Assembly (NCBI RefSeq): GCF_014898055.3
Contig: NW_023604295.1
Span: 135,066,676 to 135,130,675 of the forward strand
Origin: Talpa occidentalis
Lineage: Eukaryota > Chordata > Mammalia > Eulipotyphla > Talpidae
DNA: 64,000 nt
Reading direction: 5' to 3'
Positions 10,110 through 21,640 of the stretch are shown piece after piece. A model generated the notes under the pieces. The model searched no databases and had not been told where the DNA came from. It saw only the letters and a list, made by a program, of their open reading frames with translations. Position numbers and translations under genes: made by a program. Numbering within the stretch: position 1 is the stretch's first letter; every line of letters begins with the position of its first letter.

Positions 10110-10560
10110 CTACAAACTGGACTCAATCTCACTTTCTAGTTTAATCTCCTCTTACTCTACCCCTTGAAGATCATGTTCTTCACTATTCTTTGAATTCACC
10201 ATGATTTTCACATTTTTGTCTTAAAGGTTTTGTTCAAACTGCTCCTTCTGATTAGTTTCCTTCCTTATATTCTTTCTCTTCTAGATTGACAGCTCCTCTC
10301 TGCCTCTAGACTTGCTTCATACAATCCATTTTTCACACTGCAACTGGACTTTAGACATGCACATTGATCACATCAGCCCCCTGCTTATATCCCAACCATA
10401 GCTACGAGTTACTCTAAGCAATAGAATTCATTTCTCCATAACATAGGCCATAAATATTTTCTTCAGTTTTCTGGATTTATCATTGTTTAACCTGTCAAAG
10501 TGCTATTCCTCCATCTCATGTGATCTTAATGCTATGCATGGGAAACCTCACCCCATTCTC
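10110..10560 (+). mobile_element. Possible L2 LINE remnant
   Basis: A pyrimidine-rich stretch resembles the L2 3' region, for example GATCACATCAGCCCCCTGCT (from 10366), which parallels an L2 phrase about a Ca. 'gatcatgtcactcccctgctt' block. No frame is open. The assignment is tentative. An A-rich stretch (10080-10110) precedes it. Confidence 0.4.
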
Positions 10561-10909
10561 AGATTTAATGTTGTCAGACAAAATACGGGACACCTATTTA
10601 AATTTGAAATTCAACTAAATAGTAAATAATTAGTTGTCTAAGTATGTCCCAAATATTGCACAAGACATATTTATACTAAAATATTTGTTTATGTGAAATT
10701 TAAATTTAATAAGCACCCTTATTTTTATTTGCTAAATCTAATACTTGTGATTTAGTTCAATGTTCTAGTAATATCCTGGACTTTATTGCTCTAACCACAG
10801 CATATGAAGTCATTGTTCTTCTGGATTTTTCTTCTACTAGATAGTGTTCTTGTTGGGTAAAAAAAGCAAAAGTTTATCACTGTATTGTCTGCAGCCATTT
10901 AGAGAGAGA

Positions 10910-10936
10910 CACAGAACACAGATTCTGTGTTCTGTG
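10910..10936. repeat. 27-base near-perfect hairpin
   Basis: CACAGAACACAGA at 10910-10922 is the exact reverse complement of 10924-10936, with one base between them. A further GAACACAG follows at 10936. No role is assigned. Confidence 0.85.
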
Positions 10937-11489
10937 AACACAGAAACTGTTGAACAAAGATTTGGTGAATGGATGGCTGGACAGATGGACAGATTAAATG
11001 AATGTCTGTGTTTAGACTCTTATTGAACCCTCGTCCCTGACGTCCTCCTGAGCAAATGAATTTGGTTATAGTCTTTGTTTTGGTAACACTTTATATTTTT
11101 CTTCCCTCGTTCTTATCACATATGTTTTATGTATAACATTTGCGACTGTTTACATGTCTGTCCATCTTCTTATCTGGCTAGCTCTGGCAGTCAGGGGTTG
11201 TCTTCATCATCTAATGGTTGTACTTTTTGCTTTCCACATTGGCTTGTTAATTACTGGTAGATACTAGAAATGATTGTGAATTAAAGAAGAGACATATATA
11301 GTACACTTGGGAGAGGAGCGCTTAGCAGAATATAAATATATATGCAGTAATTGAAAAGGAATGTGATGTTAATAGGAAAAAAGTCCCTGCTATATCACCT
11401 CTCACTTAATTTGCTTAGATTTGAATTCCCTTTTTAATGAAAAATAAACACCAAAGATTATCCAGACAATTGTTGTCCAAGGCAATAAA

Positions 11490-11680
11490 AATAGCTATTA
11501 TTATGTGCCAAGTAGTGTCCTCTGAGATGTCAATGCATAATCCCAATTTTATAAGTGCTTATGAAGTAGGCACTAGTCTTTCCATATCTACATTTTCTAG
11601 ATGTGAAAGTTAGGACTAGGGATATCCTCAAGTTTCTGTAGGCAAGTAAATGATGAAAAACATCTAACTTTCTTTGTTAA
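11490..11680 (-). mobile_element. MIR SINE fragment, antisense
   Basis: The order TATTATGTGCCAAGTAGTGTC, CATAATCCCAATTTTATAAG, GAAGTAGGCAC and a CATTTTCTAGATGTGAAAG block matches the reverse complement of the MIR consensus (the 'tactatgtgccaggcac...' phrase). Confidence 0.65.
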
Positions 11681-12002
11681 CCAAGTCCCTGCTATTTAAA
11701 AGATCCATGTCTTATGAGAAAAATCTGAAGGAAATGAGATTATTTAACAAGAAGAGGAAAAAAAAGTAACACATGTCAGATATTTGAAGGGTCAGACTTT
11801 TTGTGCTTTGTTGGAAGCATACATAACTGAGGTCAGTGGAAAACGCAAATGTTTAGATAGTACTAGGAATTTTCTAATATCTGTTATATATAAGACTATC
11901 GGGAATAAATGTTCAGAACTGGAATAATTAGATTAGGAATGTAATTGGTTTGAAACTACTGTGAAAGTACTTTCCACATTCTTGGAAGATTTAGGAGGCA
12001 AT

Positions 12003-12020
12003 ACAGTAAAGGTAACTTCT
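12003..12020. repeat. Target-site duplication of retrocopy (left)
   Basis: ACAGTAAAGGTAACTTCT is identical to 12797-12814. The interval between the two copies is absent from the inferred pre-insertion sequence. Confidence 0.9.
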
Positions 12021-12796
12021 TTTTATTTATTTATTTTTATTTTTTTAAAGGTTAATAAAAGGTTTATTTACAAGGGAAGGGGAATGAGGAAATGTACAAT
12101 TCAGGGAGAAAAGATGGAGATAAATTCTTAAATGTGTCCTACCCGTTCCGCCGACCTGGAATCCCAAATGACCCACTGAGACCAAGTCTCCCTGGCCCCA
12201 CTAACATGGCTGGTTTTTACTTACAGAGAAAATAGCTGCTTAACTCTGCCATTAGGTCCTCGCCACTTCCCTTTGGGGATCCTGGGATTTGTAGTTCCCG
12301 GTGTCTGGATGGAGTGGGGGTGGCATCCACAAAGCCTGTATGGAATTAGCTTCGCTTTTTGCCATCATTTACATGATGTTGAAGATCAAATGTATGGATG
12401 CTGGGGTACAGTCTCAGATGAAAATTTTTTCTTAGGGTTCCCATTGGAAAACAAACCAGTCTTTCCAGGTATTGTCCATTGTGGAAAGCAAAAGTCCTCC
12501 ATTCTTGGGAAATAGTTTATCAGTCCAAGTCACATTTTCTCTCCCCTTGATACCAACATAGCATGAAAATAGTGGTAGTAATTTTTTTACTACTTATCTC
12601 AGAGTCTATTTTTGCATAACTTCCATAGGGATTTTGTCTGCTTAAACTAAAACAGTTGGACATGAGTTTCATTGTGTGGCTTTGAGTGGAATCTTCCAGG
12701 AAGTTGAAACAGAGCTGGACCAAGAATAGGAGAACATGTTGCTTTGTTCGTAGGCTCCAGAGACCTCCAAGGGAGGTGGGGAAGCTGCCTCCATGG
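12021..12796 (-). pseudogene. 776-bp L1-mobilised retrocopy of unidentified transcript
   Basis: The insert lies between perfect 18-bp duplications and has a T-rich left end (12021-12047), which is an A-rich tail on the minus strand. Just upstream of the tail in sense is TTGTAAATAAACCTTTTATT, with an AATAAA poly-A signal. These are the marks of a retrocopied mRNA or non-coding RNA. No long frame exists on the sense strand (the longest starts at 12723 and has 67 codons), so the copy may be a 3'UTR, a non-coding RNA or a decayed coding copy. It contains a sense ACTACAAATCCCAGGATCC (12278-12296), similar to the ZNF143/SBS promoter motif, and an intact GTAAGT, which is unusual in a spliced mRNA copy. 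I do not recognise the parent. A diverged SINE or solo LTR is less likely, because LTR duplications are 4-6 bp. Confidence 0.8.
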
Positions 12797-12814
12797 ACAG
12801 TAAAGGTAACTTCT
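12797..12814. repeat. Target-site duplication of retrocopy (right)
   Basis: Second copy of the 18-bp ACAGTAAAGGTAACTTCT. On the minus strand the cleavage site reads TTTT/AGAAGT, close to the L1 endonuclease preference. Confidence 0.9.
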
Positions 12815-13165
12815 AAAAGGAACTTGAGCGGTAGTTGACATTAACATATTACACAACTGTGCGGATTTAAAGATGAAAAAATTGAACATTTATTACTCCA
12901 GAGATGTTGAATTTAGTATTTTTGTGTGTCGCATTACCTGACTGAAACTTCATTTTTTGTGGAAGTTTTTGTATATTTTGAAGTAATTAGTATTTAAGCC
13001 AGTGTTAACTGTTTAAGCACTTTTTATAACCATCTTGTATGTATGTACATATATATGCAGACAACTCATATTTTTAGACTTCACTGTTTTTAAAATTTCT
13101 ATAGAACCAGTAGTAACTGGAAAAAGGAAAAATGTTAAAGCTATAAACATTTTTAGTCTCTGAGG

Positions 13166-13209
13166 TAAGGATTTAAAATACTCCTATTAAGGATTTAAAA
13201 TACTCCTAA
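13166..13209. repeat. 22-bp tandem duplication
   Basis: TAAGGATTTAAAATACTCCT repeats with period 22 (13166 and 13188). The last two bases differ slightly between units. Confidence 0.85.
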
Positions 13210-13338
13210 TAGACATCCTGTCTTACTGTTTATAGTAACCATTTAAAATGATCCTCTACCAATGAAGAGTTAGCTTCCTATTATCCTCTGGGGAAATTTT
13301 GAAACAAATATTAAACTAGGAGTTTATAGTCTGAGAAT

Positions 13339-13457
13339 AGAAATGTTACATTTAGAATTCTCTCACCCTCCCGTGCTTCTGACTGTACCCAGTGCTTGTA
13401 TAAATAAATAAAATAAATCTTTTTTTTAAAAAAAAGAAATGTTACATTTAGGATTCT
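13339..13457 (+). mobile_element. Severely 5'-truncated tRNA-type SINE with its TSDs
   Basis: Only the last ~75 bp of the young SINE subfamily are present (CTCACCCTCCCGTGCTTCTG, then TGTACCCAGTGCTTGTATAA and a TAAA tail). It is bracketed by 23-bp duplications at 13339-13361 and 13435-13457 that differ at one base. The tRNA head and both promoter boxes are missing, so it is transcriptionally dead. Confidence 0.9.
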
Positions 13458-13639
13458 ACATAGTTGTGTATCCTTGAGACAGAACTGTCTCCACAAGCCT
13501 TTTCAGCTTATAAGGGAGAAGAATCTTTATTTTCTCCATGTGGGTATAGATAGTACTTTTCTCTGAGGAGTTACTTGCTGTGTATATTGTTTGAAGATAT
13601 GAAATGGTGTTTCAGAAGGTGGGAGGAAGGAATTGTACT

Positions 13640-14620
13640 AGATTGAGGTAGTTGAGGTTCAAATTGTTCTGTGCCAGGAATTAGTGAGTGCCTGTAATCC
13701 TAAGAAGATCAGTAGCCAAGATGCTGTGAGATGCAGGAATAATATGTCCTTGTGTTTTTGCACTCACTAGATAACAGAGTATAATGTGTCTTGCCTGCCT
13801 TGTATAGGGTAAATTCCCACTGTGATGATCCCGTAACAAGACAAACCCAGAACTTAATGCTGGTCTAGTCATCACGGCTGATTCTGTGCGCTAGCTTTCC
13901 TTACAGGCACTCTCACTGTGATAAGCAGTTTCCTTTCACAAAGGGGAGGATGAAGTCTATGAAGGAAGGTATTTCTCTAAATATCCAGGATGGGATCACC
14001 TTCTCCAGAAGGGTTGGCTAGAGCTATTGAGCTCTGAGTGTAGCCATAGACACTGTAAGTTGTGAGTTGCTATGCTGTAATTCTCTTATGTAAACTCATT
14101 CAAGCTTAAAAAAAATCTCATGAAAATCTACTATTTTTTTTGTTAAGACAACGAAGAGAAGGGAGGGTGCCCTTTTTAAGATAGAATGACAAAGTGCAGG
14201 CAGTTACAATTATAAGCCTCTTATTCCTCATCCTGTGATAGTGTGCTGGTAAGAGATGCATTAGGATATTTTGAAAACTTCCAGGAGTCATTGTGAGCGG
14301 TAACACAGAGAATAGCAGCGAGGATCCTAAAGAAGGCAGAGGCAAGGCATACGTAGGCCAATACAGAATGACACATGCAATGTCAGTGTTTGTTGACGCA
14401 GGAGGACATGCTAAGATCTCTGGCGGTGGTGGAAGTGCTGCCATGTAATGATTCCATTCATAAAGCTGTTGCAGAGTGTAATTGGTTGGCAGCCCAGCTG
14501 CTGACCATCTAGGCTTACCAGTGAGATTCTCACAGGCAGGTCCTCCCAGGATGTCCTGAGCACAGTAGGGGACACAAATGATTCCAATGATGCACAGCTC
14601 TCCTAGTGGATGACTATAAC
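13640..14620. other. Unassigned stretch with weak coding-like frames
   Basis: I could not classify this kilobase. On the minus strand a 108-codon frame (14118-14444) opens with a proline-rich MAALPPPPEILACPP. The frame continues upstream of that Met without a stop for about 50 codons, with peptide-like content around NYTLQQLYEWNHY. It may be a decayed pseudogene or retroelement fragment. There is no homology I can name, so function is not assigned. Confidence 0.3.
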
Positions 14621-16228
14621 TTGAGGACTCTGCATGGGTTTCTCCAAAGTTTCCTCAAACAGCTGGAGTCTGAGATTTTTCTCTCCTAGTCCTTTTTCCC
14701 ACCCTTCTGCTTTTATGGGTGTCAGGCTAACATTGTGCTCTGAAGATTCAACATATCTACTCCGCTGCCTTCTCTTTAACCTTCATAGGAAAGTTTTAAT
14801 TCCTTCCTGCAGTCTTAGAAAATCAGAACTAATATGAGCAGTGAGATCTAGCAAAAATGGCAGATGTAGACAGAGAACAATTGTAGTTTCAGTATTCACT
14901 TAAAATAGAAGTAATCAAGCTTGGACATTTTAGTTATATGTGCAAGTACTTGTTAAGTACATCAAATTGAAATGTCATATTAAAGAAAAAGAGGTTCTGA
15001 GCTACTTCCAGCATGTTATTCATATAGTCATTAATAGAAGAGGAGGAAGAAGGTTTTGCCAGTGGTAAAGGGGATGGGGAAAGGAAAACACATAAAGCCT
15101 TAAAAGAAGGTTTGGCATCAGAGAATGTGAGAATTAAAGAGGTCTAGAAAAAAAATGCATCAAGATAATGGGGCAATACAGGATGCAGCAGATATTAAGA
15201 AATTGAGTTGAGAAGGAAGGACAAAATAGAGGACATAAATGCCAAAATAAAGATTTAGCACAAGTGCACAAATAAAGGAAAATTGTGGCCAGGGAATATG
15301 TAATATAAGCCTGAAAACCTTCTTCAGTACTTCTGAATATAGACAATGAAACTGTAGGATTTAATGGTAAATCATTTGAGACAGGATTTCCAAGAGAATG
15401 TAGGTCACATAAGATAAAGGCCAGGATTAACTCCAGTGTGGAGAAAAGAAAGAGAATGTTATTGAATATGATCCTTGATTCAGCCTACTCTTAACTCTCT
15501 CTTCCTCTCAGTGAAAGAGATGAATATTAAGGATTTACACTTGGTATCAGAGACCCTCCATTGGATTAACACATCGTGAAGATCAGTCATTTAAATCTTT
15601 AAATATCTACTAATATAAAATATGGAAGAAGTAAGTAATAAAATGTATGTCCTTATAAAATAGTGTACACATGATTACACTGTACAAAGTTAATATTTAA
15701 CTAGATTTTGTCCTTAAAATAACCCTCTACCCAAGAAGCAGAAGTGGACCCATACAATTTACTAAGTTTCTCCCAAGATCCACTTTTCTAACAGAAGCTA
15801 AGTATTCAAGTGCTAGGTAGTAAGAATCAAGAATTCAGTGTTTGATTTTCAAAGTGACAGTATGTGACTCCAAGATTTAGCTCAGGCAATGCAAAAATCA
15901 GATGGAAAAGTAATCATTAAAGCAAAGAATGGGGAAAAATGTCACTTTTATTTGATTTTCAATTGGTTTGATTCAATTTAGTTATTTGAACTAATCAAAG
16001 AAAGACCATTCACTAACTCCCATCTCAATTTTTCAGGGAATAGAAAGAGAAACTGTCCCTTTCTATTTCAAATAACTAGTGGGTCCAAATGTTTCACATT
16101 AAAATTGGTGATTATTTTCTTTAGTGTAAAAGTAGAATATCACTAATGTGTACTTTACAGGGTTGTGGTGAAGAAAAAGATAGGTATTATAGTCAACACA
16201 TCTAATAAGATGCTACACATTTACTGGA
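14621..16228. other. AT-rich non-coding sequence
   Basis: I see no gene or classifiable repeat. Short frames present are consistent with chance in AT-rich DNA. Confidence 0.5.
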
Positions 16229-16302
16229 CACTCAACTTAAAATTTCTGATAACTCATATAGTGGGCACTCAACTTAAGATTTCTGATAACTCATTGGGAT
16301 TC
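16229..16302. repeat. 37-bp imperfect tandem duplication
   Basis: CACTCAACTTAAAATTTCTG then ATAACTCAT recurs after 37 bases with one A/G difference in the first part and divergence at the unit end. Confidence 0.85.
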
Positions 16303-19274
16303 AAACAATCTGGGTATCATTAATAAACATTAGATGGGAGAAGAAACTGAACAAGGTTGATGTCTAGGGAAAAAAAAAAGAGTTCAAAACGAAAAGGCAT
16401 AGGAGATAAGAAATCTAAATCAATATTACAAATGTAGGATAAAGGCACATATAATCAAATAAATCATGAGAAGACCTTCAAGAAGAATGCATGTTTTGTG
16501 AAGAAAAATGGACAGTTTCATAAATATATGTGAATTGAGAAGACAGGAAAGGAAGATTACAAGCCCCTTGAGAGTGACTGAAATGAATTCAATGACAGAA
16601 GAGGCAAATGCAGCAAGAAAAATGAATGACTTATTTGTTTTAGTGCTCATTGGGGAAAGCTTGAAGCTGTACTAGAAAGTGAAAAGATTCCCAGAGGAAG
16701 ATGGCAAACTCCTAAAACCAAAGAACTGGAAAATCATTTACATAGGTAACATCTCATTATAATGAAAACTACAGTACCTTTAAATTATTTTATGGGGACA
16801 AACTTTTGTAGAAATGATTCCGGGTGTGAAAGCCCCTCCAAACTGATAGATTTGCAGATGATAGTCAGTGGGTCATCTTCACATTAAAAACTATAGAGAA
16901 TAATACTGTGTGTTCATAAATGTGCATTATTTATGATAAATAGAGGGAGTTTTGTAAAAATACAGAAGAGAATGATTATAGTACAAAACTTACATGATGA
17001 GCCATTTTACCAACAAAATGCTTTTAAAAATCAATGTCAGCAAATGCATATTATCGATATTAAAGGAAATTATAGAGAAATTAAAATTGTGAAAGATAAC
17101 AAAAAAGGACTTGGCAGGTAATGGTCTGTGATTAGGGGTTCCTTTTATACTTTCTATTTTGTTTTCCTGAATTTTCTAAAATTAGTATTTTATATGCAGA
17201 TGCTGCGTAACAATCTATATTATAATTTAAGTCCATGTGTAAAGTTTTCACCCAGCTAGTCCCACAGGGCTTGTCATTAAAGCCTCAGCACCTTGCCCCA
17301 GCCTTTTCACTCCCAAGGCAGCCACATTTGAACCTTTGAACTCTTTTTTCTGAGATGGGCTCCATATTTTTAAATAACTGCCATTTACATTCTCAGGGAT
17401 TCTTACTGATTTATTCATGTGGGAAATAGATTTACACCAACACCAATGCAACTATCTTTCTAATACATTTACCTTACATATTTAGAATAAGTGAAATTGA
17501 TGTGTCTCCATCGTGGAGCCATATAGGGTAATATGACTGCTTTATTTTCTTCATTGTACAAATTCTTGTTTTCCTTGCAGTTTAATATTTGCTTCTTTGT
17601 TGTTTGCATGGGAACTTAGTCCCAAATTGTGAAAGATGTCAAGTTCTGTCTTTGAACAGATCAAGTACCGTCTTTGATCAAATTCCTTAGAGATAAAGCT
17701 TGAGAAAGAAATTTAGATGCATATAATGTATTGAGGAAGCACACACAGAAGAGGGAGAGAAGCACTGGTCTGGCACAGGAAATAAGCAATAATCATGCCT
17801 TGCAAAAGAAGTCCCCTTTCTTCGGGTGTAGGAAGGAGAGCTGGCCCAGGGTTATCCCCAGCAGACAGTTACTGGCACCGGGAGGGAAAGGGTGTGGAGT
17901 AATAACTAGGGCATGACTAGGTCAAGGAAATTCTCCAGCAGAGACAATAGCTGGGTACCTTTAGCCTCTAACAATGGCAGCAAAGGTGTCCTGGTCTCTT
18001 TCTTTCTCTCTTCCTCCCATCCTCTCCATTCCCTTGAGGCACTTAAGCCTTATTGTCAGCATTCCTGGAGTCAGAACAGAAGCCTGGTCCACTTGATCCC
18101 ATTGTGAATGCAGTTTCCTGTGTGTCTTGTTTGTTTCATTCTTCTGCAACTGTGTTTATGACCTTTGGTCCCGTCCTCTGTCAGGGCTGCGAAGAAGCAC
18201 TAAAAGGGCAGAAATTCAAGGTTTCAAACTGCTGCTTAAATAGGCTTTCCCAAAATACTTGTTTTTAGTCCCTTCTCTATACTTGCGGTAGAGTAATTGG
18301 CCCAGTACCTGACACCCAGTGTTCTGTGCCATAAGGCATATTGTGCGTTCCCCCTTTAAACGTCTTAGCTTTCAAGGTCCTCTGGCCCACTTACTAAAGG
18401 TGTTTTCAGTGATAAAAATTCCGTTGACATCAAAGCTGCTCCCATTCCTTTCCAATTCTCTTTATCCTTTAGGAGTTTATTCCTTTTTATCCGATACTAC
18501 TCTTATTGTAGTTGATTTGAGGAGATAGTCAAATCATCCATCACCATGTTAAAAACAACAGTGTCTTTAGTTTAACAAAAGAATCTTTACTGCACTGGAT
18601 TTGCAGGGATGTTGACAAATTGTAAAACTGATCAGTAGTTACATTACAATTATATTAGGAAGCTCCCCAGATTATATCTGTAAAGTGAAAATCAAAATGC
18701 AGTAAATTGAAAATAGAAACATATCTTTCTTTAACGCAGAGTTCATGAATGTGAATAATTACTTGCATTTGGGGGAATTTATAGCCTTCCCCTGCAGTAT
18801 CTGATCATATTTGTATAATAAAGGTGTATTGATTCTGTGTGACCTATACTGGCTAGTACTGTATCTCAGACATAACATTCTTTGTGTGGGTATAGGATAG
18901 GACTTCAGATTCTAAAAATTCCCAGGATAAGGAGTTTTGTAATATGCTAGTGGAAATTGCACTTCTAACTTTTCTCTAGTCCATACATAAGATTTCTGTC
19001 TTTTGTTCCCAGAATAAAATTTTCCAAACTGCATCTTCACTGTAATATATGCCCATAATAAAAAGAAAACTCTACCTCTCTGGAGAATAACTCGGCTAAG
19101 GAAATTCCATTTTTATGAGAAAGCATACTTTCCCTTGAGAGAAACCATGATTGCTCTGGAGTATGGAAAGAGTTTCTGTTTGAATATCTCCCTGGTCCTG
19201 TATTATTATATTTGCTATTGATATTACTTGTACAAATTGGAAACAAATTTTACTCAATAATTAAAATATTTATA
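16303..19274. other. Non-coding sequence, nothing classified
   Basis: About 3 kb with no gene, RNA or clear repeat that I can support. It contains several short open frames of 60-75 codons without coding features. Confidence 0.5.
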
Positions 19275-19500
19275 GAGTCCTTTACATTTGTCATAATATT
19301 ATCCCATCAGTTGCTGGCTTTATCCTCACTATTGTGCTGGGAGCTGTAACACCTGGCATTATTCATATGTGACAGATAAAGTAACTGTTGAGTGAATTGC
19401 CAAATGTACTGTGGCTATTAAACCAGCAAACCGAAGTGTAGAATTGATGTCCTGTGATCTGAGTCCTGAATTCTTTTAACTACACAGTTCTGACTCTGTT
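19275..19500 (-). mobile_element. MIR SINE fragment, antisense
   Basis: The order of an ATTATCCCATCAGTTG, TATCCTCACTATTGTG, CATATGTGACAGATAAAG and GATCTGAGTCCTGAATTC series follows the reverse complement of MIR ('...cctcacaacaaccctatgaggt...cattttacagatgagg...'). Diverged. Confidence 0.5.
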
Positions 19501-20567
19501 TTATATGCCTTATAGTCTGACATATCATATGCTTTATTCTAAGATTATCTCACTGTTTTTATAATACCTATGTTGTTTTGTAACTACTTGAAAAGACCTT
19601 TCAAGTTATTCTCTTGACAGAGAATCAACTCTATGCCAATCATTAATTCTATACTTAAATAAAGTTACAAAACTATATTCCTGTTGACTATTTACTATTC
19701 ATGTTTCCATAAACTCTGAGCTTTAGCCTTCATGGCCTTTGTTAGGTGTGCGTGCACCTACCTCTGTGATACTTAGTTTTGGTTTTGTATATTTTCTCCT
19801 ACTGTCTCGACTGCTACTTCCAGCCTCTGAGTTGAGTGAATTTAGGACAAGTGGTTCTAAGTGAAGCAGATTAGCATTTCTTCACAAGGGAGTATTCTGG
19901 AGGAAACAGGTCAAAAGAAACATAATTTGAGCATCTGAGATATGTTTACTTGGTGGTGGTGGTGGGGTATCTCCCTTAGTAATAAGGCCCGTGAGTATTC
20001 TTTTAAGTCCTACTCACATTTATTTTATAAGGTGCAGGGTGGCTTACTTGCATATTTCATAAATAAATTTTCTAGTACCTATAGCAACGAAAGTATTCCA
20101 TCTAAAATTCCAAATAGTGAATTGTACTAGTTCTAGCAATATAAAGTATTCATTCCTTTCTGAAATGATACCTCCTTTTTGGTGCTTGAAAATAGAATTT
20201 AATAAGGTAGAAAAAGGAATATTATGTCAATGCTACATTTTAACATTGTATTGAGAAGAACAATTGCAAAATGACATCAAGGAATTAATGTTGTTACACC
20301 AAAATGATGCTTTCCAGAATGGAAGGGTTTGACTACTTGATTCTTAGTAAGTCTGTTCTAACCTTATCTGAATCCTTCCATGTAATCAGCCTGTGCTCCA
20401 AAAGCACTAATTGAAATTAGGGTAAAATTCAGTAGGGAAAGCACTTTATCTGTCTGATTTAATAGTTTCCCTGGGAGCAATGAGAGAGCAAGTTGTTGAC
20501 TGGCAAAATGTCCCAGGATGCTTGATATTGAGAAGAGAGAGAACTTACTAACAGGGAATGATGTGAC

Positions 20568-20906
20568 TAAGATGGATTCTTTGGGCCTCCCTGGTGGCGC
20601 AGCGGTTGAGCGCTGGGTTGTGAAGCTGCCCACAGCCTCTGCAGCACCGGTTCCATCCCCGGCTGCTCCTCGGCCACCGGAGGAGGGTCCCATATGGCGC
20701 GCAGACCTCTCCTGCCGCCCGCTGCTCCCCTCAGCAGTGTACTTCGGTCCTTCTGCCTGCTCTGCTCCCCGCTCTGGCTCTGGTGAGTTCTCTTACCCTC
20801 CCGCGCTTCTGACTGTACCCAGTACTTGCATAAACAAACAAACAAACAAACAGAAAAATAAATAAATAAAACATGCCTCTAAAAAAAAAAATAAGATGGA
20901 TTCTTT
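20568..20906 (+). mobile_element. Full-length young tRNA-derived SINE with TSDs
   Basis: A full-length copy starts at GGGCCTCCCTGGTGGCGCAG (20583). The head has an A-box-like TGGCGCAGCGGTTGAG and a B-box-like GGTTCCATCCC (one change from GGTTCGATCCC), then a ~190-bp non-tRNA body ending in TGACTGTACCCAGTACTTGC and an A-rich tail with CAAA/TAAA units. Perfect 15-bp duplications TAAGATGGATTCTTT lie at 20568-20582 and 20892-20906. Transcribed in life by RNA polymerase III; mobilised by L1. Confidence 0.95.
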
Positions 20907-21340
20907 ATCAAAGTGATTGTTGTGGATCAAGTAAGACAGAATGAGGATGGGACAAAGTCAAGAATGAACCAGAAGCATTTAGTAATAGTGGGAAATCAAA
21001 TAGAAACAGGTGTCTCCTAGGACATGAGATGAGGGTGAATAAGAGAGAGGAACTGCTGTGAAATGAAGCGAGATCAGCTTGGGTCAATGTGGTGACCTTA
21101 CCCAACAGACTGACAGCTGCCACAGAGGGGCTATGGAAGTGGAGATAGGTGAGATAAAAAGGAGTCTTTGTGAAAAAGAGGTCTCTTTAACCTGGAATGC
21201 TAGAGCTACACACTCAGCATCATGGTGCCCAAAGAGGATTGCTTCTGTCAATGGGATTTTTAGAATCTCCACAATTGTGTGTGCTCTGGTTGCAAGATAA
21301 CAAAGGAGGGAAAACTTTTTTCTTGGGAGTGGTGGTGGCC

Positions 21341-21640
21341 CCTGGTATATATATATTTTTTTTTTTGAAAAGATTTATTTATGCATACAAGAGCTGGGGT
21401 ACAGGCCAGAGGTGTGTGTGGGGGGGGTGAGAGGATTCATCAGAGATAGAGCAGGGAGCAGAACAGGTGGATTGACTGAAATACACTGCTGAGGGGAGCA
21501 GCGGGAGAGTCAGGAGGGGTCTGCTGCACCATGTGCGTAGCTCCCTGGCTGGCTGGGGATTGAACTCTTGCTGCAGAGGCTGCAGATAGCTTCATTGGTT
21601 AACTCTCAACCCCTTGTGCCACCAGGGAGGCCCATTCCTG
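21341..21640 (-). mobile_element. Older-subfamily SINE, first of a tandem pair
   Basis: Minus-orientation SINE of the older subfamily (tail-side GCATACAAGAGCTGGGGTAC and AGGCCAGAGGTGTGTGTGGG on the left). The head ends in GTGCCACCAGGGAGGCCC near 21632. It is flanked by CCTGGTATAT at 21341 and 21637. The T-run 21357-21366 is the poly-A tail. Confidence 0.9.

Noticed and set aside
10910..10936. Glucocorticoid response element at the AGAACA/TGTTCT pair
   Set aside because: The half-sites are nine bases apart rather than three, so the geometry is wrong.
10910..10936. microRNA precursor
   Set aside because: A 27-base hairpin with a one-base centre is far too short for a precursor of about 60-80 bases.
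12021..12796. Solo LTR or endogenous retrovirus at the retrocopy
   Set aside because: The flanking duplication is 18 bp, much longer than the 4-6 bp of LTR elements, and the left end is an A-rich tail in minus orientation.
20583..20665. Functional tRNA gene
   Set aside because: The A/B-box-bearing head belongs to the SINE; it lacks a cloverleaf with intact stems and is followed by the SINE body and A-rich tail.
20364..20865. Frames of 90-115 codons in SINEs (also at 26488-27012, 27618-27884, 37206-37685)
   Set aside because: They read through the SINE body, whose translation repeats in each copy (for example QSGEQNRQ- or RPLLPSAVY-type peptides). SINEs do not encode proteins.
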